Part shown: piece by piece, positions 23,450-32,032 of the stretch
Position numbering within the stretch: position 1 is the first letter of the stretch
Layout: each line of letters begins with the position of its first letter
NCBI GenBank assembly: GCA_035759705.1
Contig: DASTUJ010000191.1
Location: 1-32,121 of the forward strand
DNA: 32,121 nucleotides
From: Actinomycetota bacterium
GTDB taxonomy: Bacteria > Actinomycetota > CADDZG01 > JAHWKV01
Reading direction: 5' to 3'
Position numbers and translations under genes: made by a program
The notes under the pieces: model-generated
The model's input: only the letters and a program-made list of their open reading frames with translations
Database searches by the model: none
What the model was told of the DNA's origin: nothing

Positions 23450-24705
23450 GCAAAACGCAAACTTTTGTGATTGTCGGGGCCGGGCTGGCCGGGGCCAAAG
23501 CGGCAGAGGCGTTGCGTAAAGAGGGGTTCGACGGCCGAATCCTCCTCATCGGTTCCGAAGATGCTTCGCCCTACAACCGGCCGCCCCTGTCGAAGGGTTA
23601 CCTACGGGGGGAACGGGCCCGGGCCACCATCCTCGTTTCCCAAGAAGAGTTCTACTCCGAAAACGACATCGAGCTACTGCTTTCCACCCGGGTAACGGCG
23701 CTGTCGGCCGACCCGGCTCAGCTGGAGACGGACTCCGGCAGGATTCTGAAATACGACCGGCTGCTTCTCGCCACCGGCGCCCGGCCCCGGACTCTGAAGG
23801 TAGCCGGCGGCAACCTGGCAGGAATCCACTATCTGCGAACGGTCGCCGACGCGGACCGGCTGCGCGAACGGATTCAGTCGGCTACCAGGCTCGCTGTCGT
23901 GGGTGCAGGCTGGATCGGCTCCGAGGTGGCGGCATCTGCCCGGCAGATGGGTATCGACGTGGTTCTTCTCCACCCGAGGGCAACCCCTCTGGAGAAGGTC
24001 CTGGGCCCTGAGGTTGGCGGGGTCTTTCGCACCCTTCACGCCGAACACGGCGTTGAGCTCCGGCCCCACACCCGCATCGAGTCGTTCGTCGGTAACTCCA
24101 CCGTTGAGGGCGTCAGAACGACCACCGGTGAGGTCATCCCTGCCGACCTGGTTCTGGCCGGCATCGGGGTCGAGCCCCGAACCGAGCTGGCCGAGCGGGC
24201 CGGGCTCCGGGTCGGGGACGGCATTGTGGTTGACGAGCGGCTTCGAACGGGGGATCCCGCCATTTTTGCCGCCGGCGATGTCGCCTCCGCCTGGCATCCG
24301 ATCTACAACCGCCGCCTGCGGGTTGAACACTGGGCCAACGCGATCTACCAGGGCGCCACGGCGGCCCGGAACATGCTCGGGCATGACGAGGTCTACGATC
24401 GGGTCCCCAACTTCTTCTCCGACCAATACGACCTCAGCATCGAGTATCTCGGGCACTCCGGAGAGTCGGACGGAATGGCCTTTCGCGGCGACCCCGCGTC
24501 ACGCACCTTCCTGGCCTTCTGGCTGCAGGACGGGCGGGTTGTCGCGGGGATGAACTGCGGCTTTCGCAGGGTCCACGATCCCATCGAAGCCCTCATCAGG
24601 AGCCGGAGGCGCGTCTCCACTGAAGAGCTGGCCGACCCCGAAATCCCGCTTGAACAGATCGCCGAAGGGAGACGCCATGACCAGGCTTCAACAGCTCTAC
24701 GCTGA
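23446..24705 (+). CDS. FAD/NAD-dependent ferredoxin reductase-like oxidoreductase
   Basis: A 419-aa two-nucleotide-binding reductase. The FAD motif is VIVGAGLAGAKAAEALRKEG near residue 8, followed by PYNRPPLSKGYL (hallmark of rhodocoxin/putidaredoxin reductases), LATGARPR, the NAD motif LAVVGAGWIGSEVAASARQMG, and IFAAGDVASAWHP near residue 280. A C-terminal domain is present (FSDQYDLSIEYLGHS). It passes electrons from NAD(P)H to a ferredoxin or Rieske partner that is not in the window. It starts at TTG 23446, whose last bases are the TGA of the RraA-like gene (TTGA overlap), with CAGGAGGA 5 nt upstream. It overlaps the transaldolase by 29 nt. Confidence 0.85.
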   Translation: MSKTQTFVIVGAGLAGAKAAEALRKEGFDGRILLIGSEDASPYNRPPLSKGYLRGERARATILVSQEEFYSENDIELLLSTRVTALSADPAQLETDSGRILKYDRLLLATGARPRTLKVAGGNLAGIHYLRTVADADRLRERIQSATRLAVVGAGWIGSEVAASARQMGIDVVLLHPRATPLEKVLGPEVGGVFRTLHAEHGVELRPHTRIESFVGNSTVEGVRTTTGEVIPADLVLAGIGVEPRTELAERAGLRVGDGIVVDERLRTGDPAIFAAGDVASAWHPIYNRRLRVEHWANAIYQGATAARNMLGHDEVYDRVPNFFSDQYDLSIEYLGHSGESDGMAFRGDPASRTFLAFWLQDGRVVAGMNCGFRRVHDPIEALIRSRRRVSTEELADPEIPLEQIAEGRRHDQASTALR

Positions 24706-25813
24706 GCAGGGGCAGAGCCCCTGGCTGGACAACTTGACGCGGGGATACCTGCGTGACGGCACGCTGCAGCGCATGATCGGCCGGGGCATCCGGGGGGTCA
24801 CCGCCAACCCGACCATCATCGCCAAGGCGATTCATGGCTCCGAGGAATACGACGACCAGCTTCGGGCCCTTGCGTCCGCAGGCTACTCAGCTGAGGACGC
24901 CTACTGGGAACTGGCGATCTCCGACATAGCCGATGCGCTGGAGGTGATGCGCCCGGTATTCGACGAAAGCGGGGGGGCGGATGGTTTTGTTTCCATAGAG
25001 GTCTCGCCCGACCTGGCCCGGGACACGGCGGCAACGGTAGCCGCCGCCCGAACGCTGCACCGGCGAATCGAACGGCCCAACCTCATGGTAAAGATCCCTG
25101 CCACCGCGGAGGGCATCCCGGCCATCGAGACGATGGTCGCCGAAGGCCGGAACATCAATGTGACCCTGATCTTTTCCCTCGCCCGCTACGCAGAGGTCAT
25201 CGAGGCGTACCTTTCCGGACTCGAACGGTTTGTCGCATCCGGCGGCGACCCCTCGACGGTTTTCGGCGTCGCCTCGTTTTTCGTCGGCAGAGTCGACGCC
25301 GAGGTGGACGAACGCCTCGATGCGCTCGCCGTCGACCGGAGCGACAACCTGAGCGGCTGGGCCGCGGTGTCCCAGGCCCGGTTGGCGTATCGCATGTTCA
25401 CCGAGGCGTTCGCCGGGCCGCGGTGGGAGCGCCTGTCGGGACTGGGGGCTCAACCGCAGAGACCGCTCTGGGCATCGACGTCGACGAAGAACCCCGCTTT
25501 CCCGGACACGCTCTACGTGGACGAGCTGATCGGCCCCCGGACCGTCACCACCCTCCAGGAAGCCACGATCGACCGGTTTGAAGACCACGGCACGGTTGCC
25601 CGGACCATCGACCGGGGCGTCGACGAGGCGGTTGAGGTCGTCGACCGGCTGGCGGAGGTGGGCATCGACCTGAACGACGTGGCGCTGCTTCTGGAAACGG
25701 CGGGCGTAGCCGCGTTCACAAGGTCGGTACAGGACGTGGTGGCCGAGCTGGAATCCAAGGCCGGACGGTGGGCTGCCGCCGCAGGGCTGGCCGGGTCCGC
25801 TGCGAGCGTTTAA
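24677..25813 (+). CDS. tal: Transaldolase
   Basis: A 378-aa class I aldolase of the pentose phosphate pathway, which moves a dihydroxyacetone unit between sugar phosphates. The Schiff-base lysine is Lys139 in NLMVKIPAT. Other landmarks are WLDNLTR, GIRGVTANPTIIAKAI (Asp/Asn region), GRNINVTLIFSLARY, VASFFVGRVDAEVDERL and PLWASTSTKNPAFPDTLYVDELIGP. The length fits the actinobacterial Tal type. The ATG at 24677 with GGGAGA upstream is chosen over TTG 24650. The 5' end overlaps the reductase gene, so the two are co-translated. Its link to the RraA-like and reductase genes is unclear; they may form a sugar-acid or redox module. Confidence 0.9.
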   Translation: MTRLQQLYAEQGQSPWLDNLTRGYLRDGTLQRMIGRGIRGVTANPTIIAKAIHGSEEYDDQLRALASAGYSAEDAYWELAISDIADALEVMRPVFDESGGADGFVSIEVSPDLARDTAATVAAARTLHRRIERPNLMVKIPATAEGIPAIETMVAEGRNINVTLIFSLARYAEVIEAYLSGLERFVASGGDPSTVFGVASFFVGRVDAEVDERLDALAVDRSDNLSGWAAVSQARLAYRMFTEAFAGPRWERLSGLGAQPQRPLWASTSTKNPAFPDTLYVDELIGPRTVTTLQEATIDRFEDHGTVARTIDRGVDEAVEVVDRLAEVGIDLNDVALLLETAGVAAFTRSVQDVVAELESKAGRWAAAAGLAGSAASV

Positions 25814-25857
25814 CGGGGCCCAAAGGGAAAGCACCTCGGGATTGCGTGACGAATGTA

Positions 25858-25891
25858 GTAGTTGTGCTATGTCTTAGGTAGTCGTACTATG
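25858..25891 (+). promoter_or_regulatory. Promoter of the ABC export operon, overlaid by two direct repeats
   Basis: TTGTGC (25862-25867), 17 nt, TACTAT (25885-25890) form a good promoter. GTAGTTGTGCTATG (25858-25871) and GTAGTCGTACTATG (25878-25891) are direct repeats with 12 of 14 bases alike, exactly 20 bp apart. One covers the -35 and the other the -10, so a protein bound to both would repress. Each is also partly symmetric (TAG-N5-CTA). The XRE regulator inside the operon is the obvious candidate. Confidence 0.65.
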
Positions 25892-25919
25892 CCCTTATCC
25901 ATCGAATGGGGGCATACAA

Positions 25920-26866
<947 letters not shown>

Positions 26867-26870
<4 letters not shown>

Positions 26871-27721
26871 GCCCGAAGATGCACGCGATCCGTGTCGGGC
26901 TCGGCCGCGGCTGGACCGAGTTCAAGCAGAGTCTGCGCAGCCCCCAGGACCAGGTGTTCTACCTGATGACCGCCGGAGCCACCCTCGCCTACCTGTGGTT
27001 TCGCCGGAACACCGAGATAGAGGGCACCGGCCTCATGCTGCCGTCGGTCTCGATGCCCAGCATCCTCGGCGCCCTGATCGCCTTCGGCGTGGTGGTGGGA
27101 CCGGCCTACTCGCTCGCCATGGAGCGGGAGGACGGAACCCTGCTCAGGTCCAAGGCGGTGCCCCACGGCATGCTCGGCTACGTCACCGGGCAGCTGACCT
27201 ACCAGTCGGCAAACCTGGTGCCCTCCCTCGCCTCGATCCTCATCCCGGGGTTCTTCCTGTTCGACAACCTGATGCACAAAGGAGCCTCCGGCTGGCTGAC
27301 GATGTTGTGGGTCACCGTGCTGGGCCTGCTGGCCACCATGCCGCTGGGGATCATCATCGGATCGCTGGTGCCGGGAACCCAGAAGGTCGGCACCTGGGGG
27401 ATGCTGCCGATCATGGTGCTGGCCGGCATCTCCGGAGTCTTCACGTCGATGGACTCGCTCTGGGGTTGGGTGCAAAACGTCGCCCAGGTCTTCCCGATGT
27501 ACTGGCTCGCCCTCGGTATGCGGTCCGCATTCCTGCCCGACGCGGCGGCCGCGGTCGAGATCACCGGCTCGTGGAGGACGCTCGAGACGGTCGTAGTGCT
27601 ATCGCTCTGGGCCCTGTTCGGGCTGGTGGTCGCTCCGATCGTCCTTCGCCGGATGGCCCAACGCCAATCGGGCTCGGCGGTGGAGAAGGCCAGGGAGACT
27701 GCAGGTCAGTGGCTCAGGTAA
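26867..27721 (+). CDS. ABC-2 type permease 1
   Basis: A 284-aa protein with about six hydrophobic segments: ~residues 30-45, 62-85, 112-132, 143-170, 178-200 and 240-262. It has the ABC-2 features LAMEREDGTLLR (the conserved E-R/K-E-x-G-T-x motif after the second segment) and MPLGIIIGSLV. It is about 75% identical by hand alignment to the permease at 27954, with the same length and no gaps. It begins inside the stop of the ATPase (ATGA). Its 3' end overlaps the XRE gene by 13 nt. Confidence 0.88.
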
Positions 27722-27957
27722 GCGACTCCGTTCACAACCGCATCGCGCTGCTGCGTGCGGAGCAGGGGGTGACCCGCCGGCAACTGGCGGACGCGCTGGG
27801 GGTGCACTACCAGACGATCGGCTACCTGGAGCGGGGCGAGTACAGCCCCAGCCTGCACCTGGCCCTGCGCATCGCGGAGTTCTTCGACCTGCCGGTGGAG
27901 GTCATCTTCTCCATCAAGCCCTTCCCGAGGATCAGCGACACGGCCCGGTCGGCATGA
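27709..27957 (+). CDS. XRE-family HTH regulator
   Basis: An 82-aa protein that is almost entirely a Cro/CI-type helix-turn-helix (~residues 9-65: NRIALLRAEQGVTRRQLADALGVHYQTIGYLERGEYSPSLHLALRIAEFFDLPVEVIF). It is the usual size of small regulators found next to ABC exporters. I start it at GTG 27709 (VAQVSDSV), which overlaps the end of permease 1. The stop overlaps permease 2 by ATGA. Its position between two permeases ties its level to the exporter. It probably binds the 20-bp-spaced repeats in front of the operon, though this is inference. Confidence 0.85.
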   Translation: MAQVSDSVHNRIALLRAEQGVTRRQLADALGVHYQTIGYLERGEYSPSLHLALRIAEFFDLPVEVIFSIKPFPRISDTARSA

Positions 27958-28808
27958 ACCACAAGGCTCACGCCCTGCGGGTCGGTGTGGGGCGAGGCTG
28001 GACCGAGTTCACGCAGAGCCTGCGCAGCCCACAGGACCAGATCTCGTACGTCCTCATGGGGGTGGGCGTGGTTGCCTACCTGCTGATCCGGCGCAACACC
28101 GAGGTCGAGGGGACCGGGCTCATGCTCCCGACGGTAGCCCTGCCGAGCATCCTTGCCGGCCTGCTCGCCTACGCCGTCGTGGTGGGGCCCGCCTACCTGC
28201 TGGCCATGGAACGGGAGGACGGCACTCTGCTTCGGGCAAAGGCGGTGCCGAATGGCATGCTCGGTTACGTGGCGGGACAACTGCTGTACCACTCCCTCAA
28301 CCTCGTTCCGATGCTGGCGACGATCCTCATTCCAAGCTTTCTGCTGTTCGACGATCTCATGCACCGAGGGTCGGCCGGCTGGTTCACGATGTTGTGGGTG
28401 GTGGTGCTCGGGCTGCTGGCGACGCTGCCGCTGGGCATCATCGTCGGCTCGCTGGTTCCGAGCGTCCAGAAGGTGGGGACCTGGGGCATGCTGCCGATCC
28501 TGGTGCTCACCGGAATCTCGGGGATTTTCACCTCGATGGACTCCCTGTGGGGCTGGTTGAGGGCGGTTGGGCAGATGTTCCCCATGTACTGGATGGCGCT
28601 TGGGATGCGGTCGGCGTTCCTCCCGGAGGCCGCAGCGGCGGTGGAGATCGGCGGGTCGTGGAGAACCCCTCAGACCGTGGTGGTCCTTTCCCTGTGGGCG
28701 GCGTTCGGTTTGACCGTGGGCCCCGTCGTCCTGCGCCGGATGGCCCAAAAGCAGTCGGGCTCCGCGGTGGCGGCGGCCAAGGAGACGGCCGGGCAGTGGA
28801 TCAAGTAA
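27954..28808 (+). CDS. ABC-2 type permease 2
   Basis: A 284-aa paralogue of permease 1 with the same layout (LAMEREDGTLLR, LPLGIIVGSLV, GTWGMLPILVLTGISGIFTSMDSLWGW) and conserved C-terminal QSGSAV...ETAGQW. Differences concentrate in the first transmembrane region (residues 30-45) and around residues 205-215, which could alter substrate or pairing. Together they could form a heterodimer with the single ATPase, or the copy could be recent and redundant. It ends 22 nt before the convergent epimerase stop. Confidence 0.88.
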   Translation: MNHKAHALRVGVGRGWTEFTQSLRSPQDQISYVLMGVGVVAYLLIRRNTEVEGTGLMLPTVALPSILAGLLAYAVVVGPAYLLAMEREDGTLLRAKAVPNGMLGYVAGQLLYHSLNLVPMLATILIPSFLLFDDLMHRGSAGWFTMLWVVVLGLLATLPLGIIVGSLVPSVQKVGTWGMLPILVLTGISGIFTSMDSLWGWLRAVGQMFPMYWMALGMRSAFLPEAAAAVEIGGSWRTPQTVVVLSLWAAFGLTVGPVVLRRMAQKQSGSAVAAAKETAGQWIK

Positions 28809-28829
28809 GCGCCGCTCGCGGGAGAACCC

Positions 28830-29729
28830 TCATTTCAGGCACTTTCCCAATGTACGGCGCAGATCGGGGTCCACAAATTCGTAGCCTGCCTCGACAAGTT
28901 TCTCCGGCAACGCCCGCTGACTCGACAGAAGCACCTCCTTCGCGCGCTCCTTCCCGGCCGCCAGCTTCAGGAACCAGGCAGGCGCCCAGCCGATCCTCGG
29001 TCTGCCGAGCGTCTGAGACAGTGCTTGTGCGAACTCCCGGTTCGTCACGGGCTCCGGTGACGCGACGTTGACCGCGCCCGAAACACGGTCTGCCGCCAGC
29101 AGGTGGACCACCGCCCCTACCGCATCCGCCAGCGAGATCCAGCTCACGAATTGGCGACCGCTACCCAGCCGGGTGCCCAGGCCGAGCCGCGCCGGAATCA
29201 CCAGAACCGGCAGCAGCCCTCCTCCGGCTCCCAGGACGATGCCGAAGCGCAGGTGCACCACCCGAATGCCGGCCGTTTCAGCCGGCGAGGTTGCCGCTTC
29301 CCACCTCCGGCACACCTCGGCCCGAAACCCGGTGCCGGGAGGGCTGTTCTCGGTGAGCACCTCGTCGCCCCGGTCCCCGTACCAGCCGATCGCCGATGCG
29401 CTGAGCAGGACCTTGGGCGGCCGGTCCAAACCTGCCAGGGTCTCCGAGATCAGCCGGGTGCCGTCGACCCGCGACCGCAGGATCTTCTCCTTGTAGCTGC
29501 GGGTCCACGGCCTGATCCCAATGCCCGCGCCCGCCAGGTGCACCACCGCGTCCAAGCCCTCCAGCGCCTTGATGTCGATCGCCCAGCTTCCGGGGTCCCA
29601 CTCGACAGAGCCCGGGACCGGCGGCGATCCGGGACGCAGAAGCCGCAGCACCCCGTGTCCTTCGCTCTCCAGCCGGGCGACCAGAGCCCTGCCGACGAAC
29701 CCGCTGGAGCCGGTGACGGCGACCCTCAT
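28830..29729 (-). CDS. TIGR01777 family sugar-nucleotide epimerase-like SDR
   Basis: A 299-aa extended SDR protein: VAVTGSSGFVGRALVARLESEGH (NAD(P)-binding), VVHLAGAGIG, KEKILRSRVDGTRLISE, LLSASAIGWYGDRGDE (family hallmark S-A-x-G-x-Y-G), FGIVLGAGGGLLP and FVSWISLADAVGAVVHLL. The C-terminal region is NVASPEPVTNREFAQAL...RPRIGWAPAWFLKL. This matches the YfcH/SDR39U1 group, whose substrate is unknown. It follows threonine aldolase by 12 nt in the same direction and probably shares its transcript. No good Shine-Dalgarno is seen. Confidence 0.85.
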   Translation of the reverse strand: MRVAVTGSSGFVGRALVARLESEGHGVLRLLRPGSPPVPGSVEWDPGSWAIDIKALEGLDAVVHLAGAGIGIRPWTRSYKEKILRSRVDGTRLISETLAGLDRPPKVLLSASAIGWYGDRGDEVLTENSPPGTGFRAEVCRRWEAATSPAETAGIRVVHLRFGIVLGAGGGLLPVLVIPARLGLGTRLGSGRQFVSWISLADAVGAVVHLLAADRVSGAVNVASPEPVTNREFAQALSQTLGRPRIGWAPAWFLKLAAGKERAKEVLLSSQRALPEKLVEAGYEFVDPDLRRTLGKCLK

Positions 29730-29741
29730 CGAACCGAGGGG

Positions 29742-30785
29742 CTAGCGGGTGATGGCGTTGATGCGGTCCAGCGTGTAGTCGATGTCGGCGGTCGAGACAT
29801 CCTTGTGCGTGACCATCCGGACGGTCCCCCGCTGGTAGGCCAGGCACTTCACGCCCTCCAGCTCGATGGCGTCGACGAACTCCGAGGTGGAGTAGCCCAG
29901 GTGCTCGGTCTTCACCAGGACCATGTTGGTCTGGACATTCGCCGGCACCGTCGCGTGCTCGCTGATCTTCTTGATTCCGTTGGCCAGGCGGCGGGCGTTG
30001 GCGTGGTCGTCGGCCAGGCGGTCGATCATGGTGTCGAGCGCCACCAGGCACGCCGCGGTCAACACGCCGGTCTGGCGCATGCCTCCCCCGTGCATCTTGC
30101 GGTAGCGGTGGGCCTGCTTGATGAAGTCCCTCGAACCCACCACCATCGAGCCAACCGGGCAGCTGAGCCCCTTCGAGAAGCAGAAGGTCAGGCCGTCGAC
30201 CAGCGAGCAGTACTCGGCCACGGGAACGCCGCTGGCGACCGAGGCGTTGAAGATGCGGGCGCCGTCCATGTGGATCTTGAGGCCGTACTCGTCGGCCACC
30301 TTGCGGGCGGCCCGGATGTCGTCGATGGGGTAGACCGTGCCGCCGGCGAGGTTATGGGTGTTCTCCAGCGCAAGCACGGTGCTCCTGGGAAACGTGTCGA
30401 ACGCCGGACGGATGGCCGAGGCGATGCGCTCCGGGTCGAGCACCCCCCAGTGGCCGGGCACCGGCCGGGCCTGGATGCCGCCGACCGCCGCCAGGGAGGC
30501 AACCTCGTAGTTGAAGATGTGGGCGTCGGCGTGGCAGATGACCTCGTCGCCCGGGCTGGCCATGGAACGCAGCGACACCAGGTTGCCCATGCTGCCGGAG
30601 GGGACGAACAGGGCCGCTTCGGTCCCGCAGAGCTCGGCCACGCGTTCCTGCAGCAGGTTGGTGGTGGGGTCCTCGCCGAAGACGTCGTCGCCCAGAACCG
30701 CGCGGGCCATCGCCTCGCGCATCTCGGGCGTGGGGGTGGTCAGTGTGTCCGACCGAAGATCGACCACCCGGCGCTCAGGCGTCAA
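29742..30785 (-). CDS. Low-specificity L-threonine aldolase
   Basis: A 347-aa PLP enzyme, fold type I. It starts VVDLRSDTLTTPTPEMREAM with DDVFGEDPTTNLLQ, then VPSGSMGNLVSL, HADAHIFNYE, ENTHNLAGGTVYP, HMDGARIFNASVA (Asp holding the PLP ring) and FCFSKGLSCPVGS (Lys205, Schiff base). It cleaves threonine to glycine and acetaldehyde, or related beta-hydroxy amino acids. The TTG at 30785 gives this length; GTG 30767 would start at VDLRSDT, as in many homologues, and is an equal choice. A TAGAAT box lies upstream at 30816-30821. Confidence 0.88.
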   Translation of the reverse strand: MTPERRVVDLRSDTLTTPTPEMREAMARAVLGDDVFGEDPTTNLLQERVAELCGTEAALFVPSGSMGNLVSLRSMASPGDEVICHADAHIFNYEVASLAAVGGIQARPVPGHWGVLDPERIASAIRPAFDTFPRSTVLALENTHNLAGGTVYPIDDIRAARKVADEYGLKIHMDGARIFNASVASGVPVAEYCSLVDGLTFCFSKGLSCPVGSMVVGSRDFIKQAHRYRKMHGGGMRQTGVLTAACLVALDTMIDRLADDHANARRLANGIKKISEHATVPANVQTNMVLVKTEHLGYSTSEFVDAIELEGVKCLAYQRGTVRMVTHKDVSTADIDYTLDRINAITR

Positions 30786-30815
30786 GGCGGCACCGTCCGG
30801 GGAAGTCCATATTTA

Positions 30816-30821
30816 ATTCTA
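30816..30821 (-). promoter_or_regulatory. -10 box of the threonine aldolase gene
   Basis: TAGAAT on the minus strand. It is followed 5 nt later by an ATG that opens an 11-codon frame overlapping the aldolase start, which may be a chance leader ORF. The -35 is poor. Confidence 0.35.
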
Positions 30822-30847
30822 GGCGGTTAGCCGACGATAAAAACCTG

Positions 30848-31885
30848 CTATCCAAAGAAGACCTTGGCGACGTCGTAAAGCTCGGGCGGAACGACCTTCA
30901 AGGTGCCGACGGCCTCCGCCAGGTCGACCGTCTTGATCTCGGCGCCCCGCAGGGCGACCATCTTGCCGCGCTCGCCGTCGTGCATCGCGTTGATCGCAGC
31001 CACGCCGAACCGGGAGCCGAGCACCCGGTCGAAAGCGGTGGGGCTGCCGCCGCGCTGGATGTGGCCGAGAACGGTGGATCGGGTCTCGAAGCCGGTCCGG
31101 TCCTCGATCTCCTTCTCCAGGGCCTGGGCGATCCCGCCGAGGCGAACGTGGCCGAAGGCGTCCAGCTCTCCGTCGCCGACTGTGGCGAAGCTGCCGCCCT
31201 CCTTGGGGACCGCGCCCTCGGCAACCACGATGATCGAAAAGTCGACGCCCTCCTGGGCGTGGCGGTGCTTGAGGTGGGCGACGACCTCGTCGATGTCGAA
31301 GGGGAACTCGGGGATGAGGGTGACGTCGGCGCCGCCGGCCATGCCGGCGTGAAGGGCGATCCAGCCCGCGTGTCGTCCCATGACCTCAACCACGATCGTG
31401 CGGTCGTGCGACTCACCGGTGGAGTGGCAGCGGTCGATGGCCTCCATAGCGATGTTGACGGCGGTGTCGAACCCGAAGGTGTAGTCGGTGCCGGAGAGGT
31501 CGTTGTCGATGGTCTTCGGCACCCCGATGACCGAGACGCCCTCGCCGTGCAGCTTGTTGGCCGCCCCCAGGGTGTCCTCGCCGCCTATGGGGATCAGGCA
31601 GTCGATCTTGTTCGCTTCCATGTGGTCGAGGATCTTCTGGACACCGCCCTCGATCTTGAACGGGTTCGTGCGCGAGCTGCGGAGGATGGTTCCGCCCCGG
31701 TGGAGGATGCCCCGGGTGTTCTCCAGGTTGAGGGGCATGGTGAGGTTCTCAATGGGGCCCTTCCAGCCGTAGCGGAAGCCGACGATCTCATCGCCGTAGT
31801 GGTTGATTCCCTGCCGGACGATTCCCCGGATAACTGCGTTCAGGCCGGGACAGTCGCCTCCGCCGGTCAACACTCCTACGCGCAT
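30848..31885 (-). CDS. pfkA: 6-phosphofructokinase, probably pyrophosphate-dependent
   Basis: A 345-aa PFK: MRVGVLTGGGDCPGLNA (phosphate loop), GGEDTLGAA at 101-109, PKTIDNDL at 123-130 (catalytic Asp127), VMGRHAGWIAL, EGAVPKEGG, LGHIQRGGSPTAFDR. Position 104 is Asp and 124 is Lys, whereas ATP-using bacterial enzymes have Gly at both. In Amycolatopsis methanolica and related actinobacteria this pair marks the PPi-dependent enzyme. It converts fructose 6-phosphate to the 1,6-bisphosphate, reversibly if PPi is used. ATG 31885 with AAGGAG 5 nt before it is preferred over GTG 31888. A ~90-nt structured leader precedes it. Confidence 0.88.
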   Translation of the reverse strand: MRVGVLTGGGDCPGLNAVIRGIVRQGINHYGDEIVGFRYGWKGPIENLTMPLNLENTRGILHRGGTILRSSRTNPFKIEGGVQKILDHMEANKIDCLIPIGGEDTLGAANKLHGEGVSVIGVPKTIDNDLSGTDYTFGFDTAVNIAMEAIDRCHSTGESHDRTIVVEVMGRHAGWIALHAGMAGGADVTLIPEFPFDIDEVVAHLKHRHAQEGVDFSIIVVAEGAVPKEGGSFATVGDGELDAFGHVRLGGIAQALEKEIEDRTGFETRSTVLGHIQRGGSPTAFDRVLGSRFGVAAINAMHDGERGKMVALRGAEIKTVDLAEAVGTLKVVPPELYDVAKVFFG

Positions 31886-31926
31886 CACAACTCCTTCTTC
31901 TCGGCTGGTTTGCCACCTGCCACTAC

Positions 31927-31972
31927 AAAAGGGCCGCCGGCCCCAACCGCCGGAGGCTCCGGCCGGTGTTGG
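31927..31972 (-). promoter_or_regulatory. Two-hairpin, attenuator-like leader of pfkA
   Basis: In the minus-strand leader, a first hairpin with arms CCAAC/GTTGG and CCGGAG/CTCCGG (31972-31943) is followed directly by GGGCC-GGC-GGCCC (31943-31931) and TTTT (31930-31927). The second looks like an intrinsic terminator placed between the pfkA promoter and gene. The two stems share the base at 31943, so they may compete. Confidence 0.4.
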
Positions 31973-31981
31973 CTGACCTCA

Positions 31982-32011
31982 ACCGTACCCGCGCCGGGCG
32001 GAAAGCGGCAA
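31982..32011 (-). promoter_or_regulatory. Promoter of pfkA
   Basis: TTGCCG (32011-32006), 18 nt, TACGGT (31987-31982) on the minus strand. Transcription would begin near 31975, just before the first leader hairpin. Confidence 0.5.
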
Positions 32012-32020
32012 CTTGGGGTT

Positions 32021-32026
32021 TAGATT
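32021..32026 (+). promoter_or_regulatory. -10 box of the last, truncated gene
   Basis: TAGATT, 6 nt, then GTG at 32033: leaderless spacing again. Confidence 0.35.
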
Positions 32027-32032
32027 GCGTCT

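Noticed and set aside
29103-30830. 575-codon plus-strand frame opposite the epimerase and threonine aldolase
   Set aside because: The two minus-strand genes have complete catalytic motifs; the plus frame is an Arg/Gln/His-rich shadow.
30743-32023. 426-codon plus-strand frame opposite pfkA
   Set aside because: pfkA is unambiguous on the minus strand; the plus frame has no recognisable domain and no start signal.
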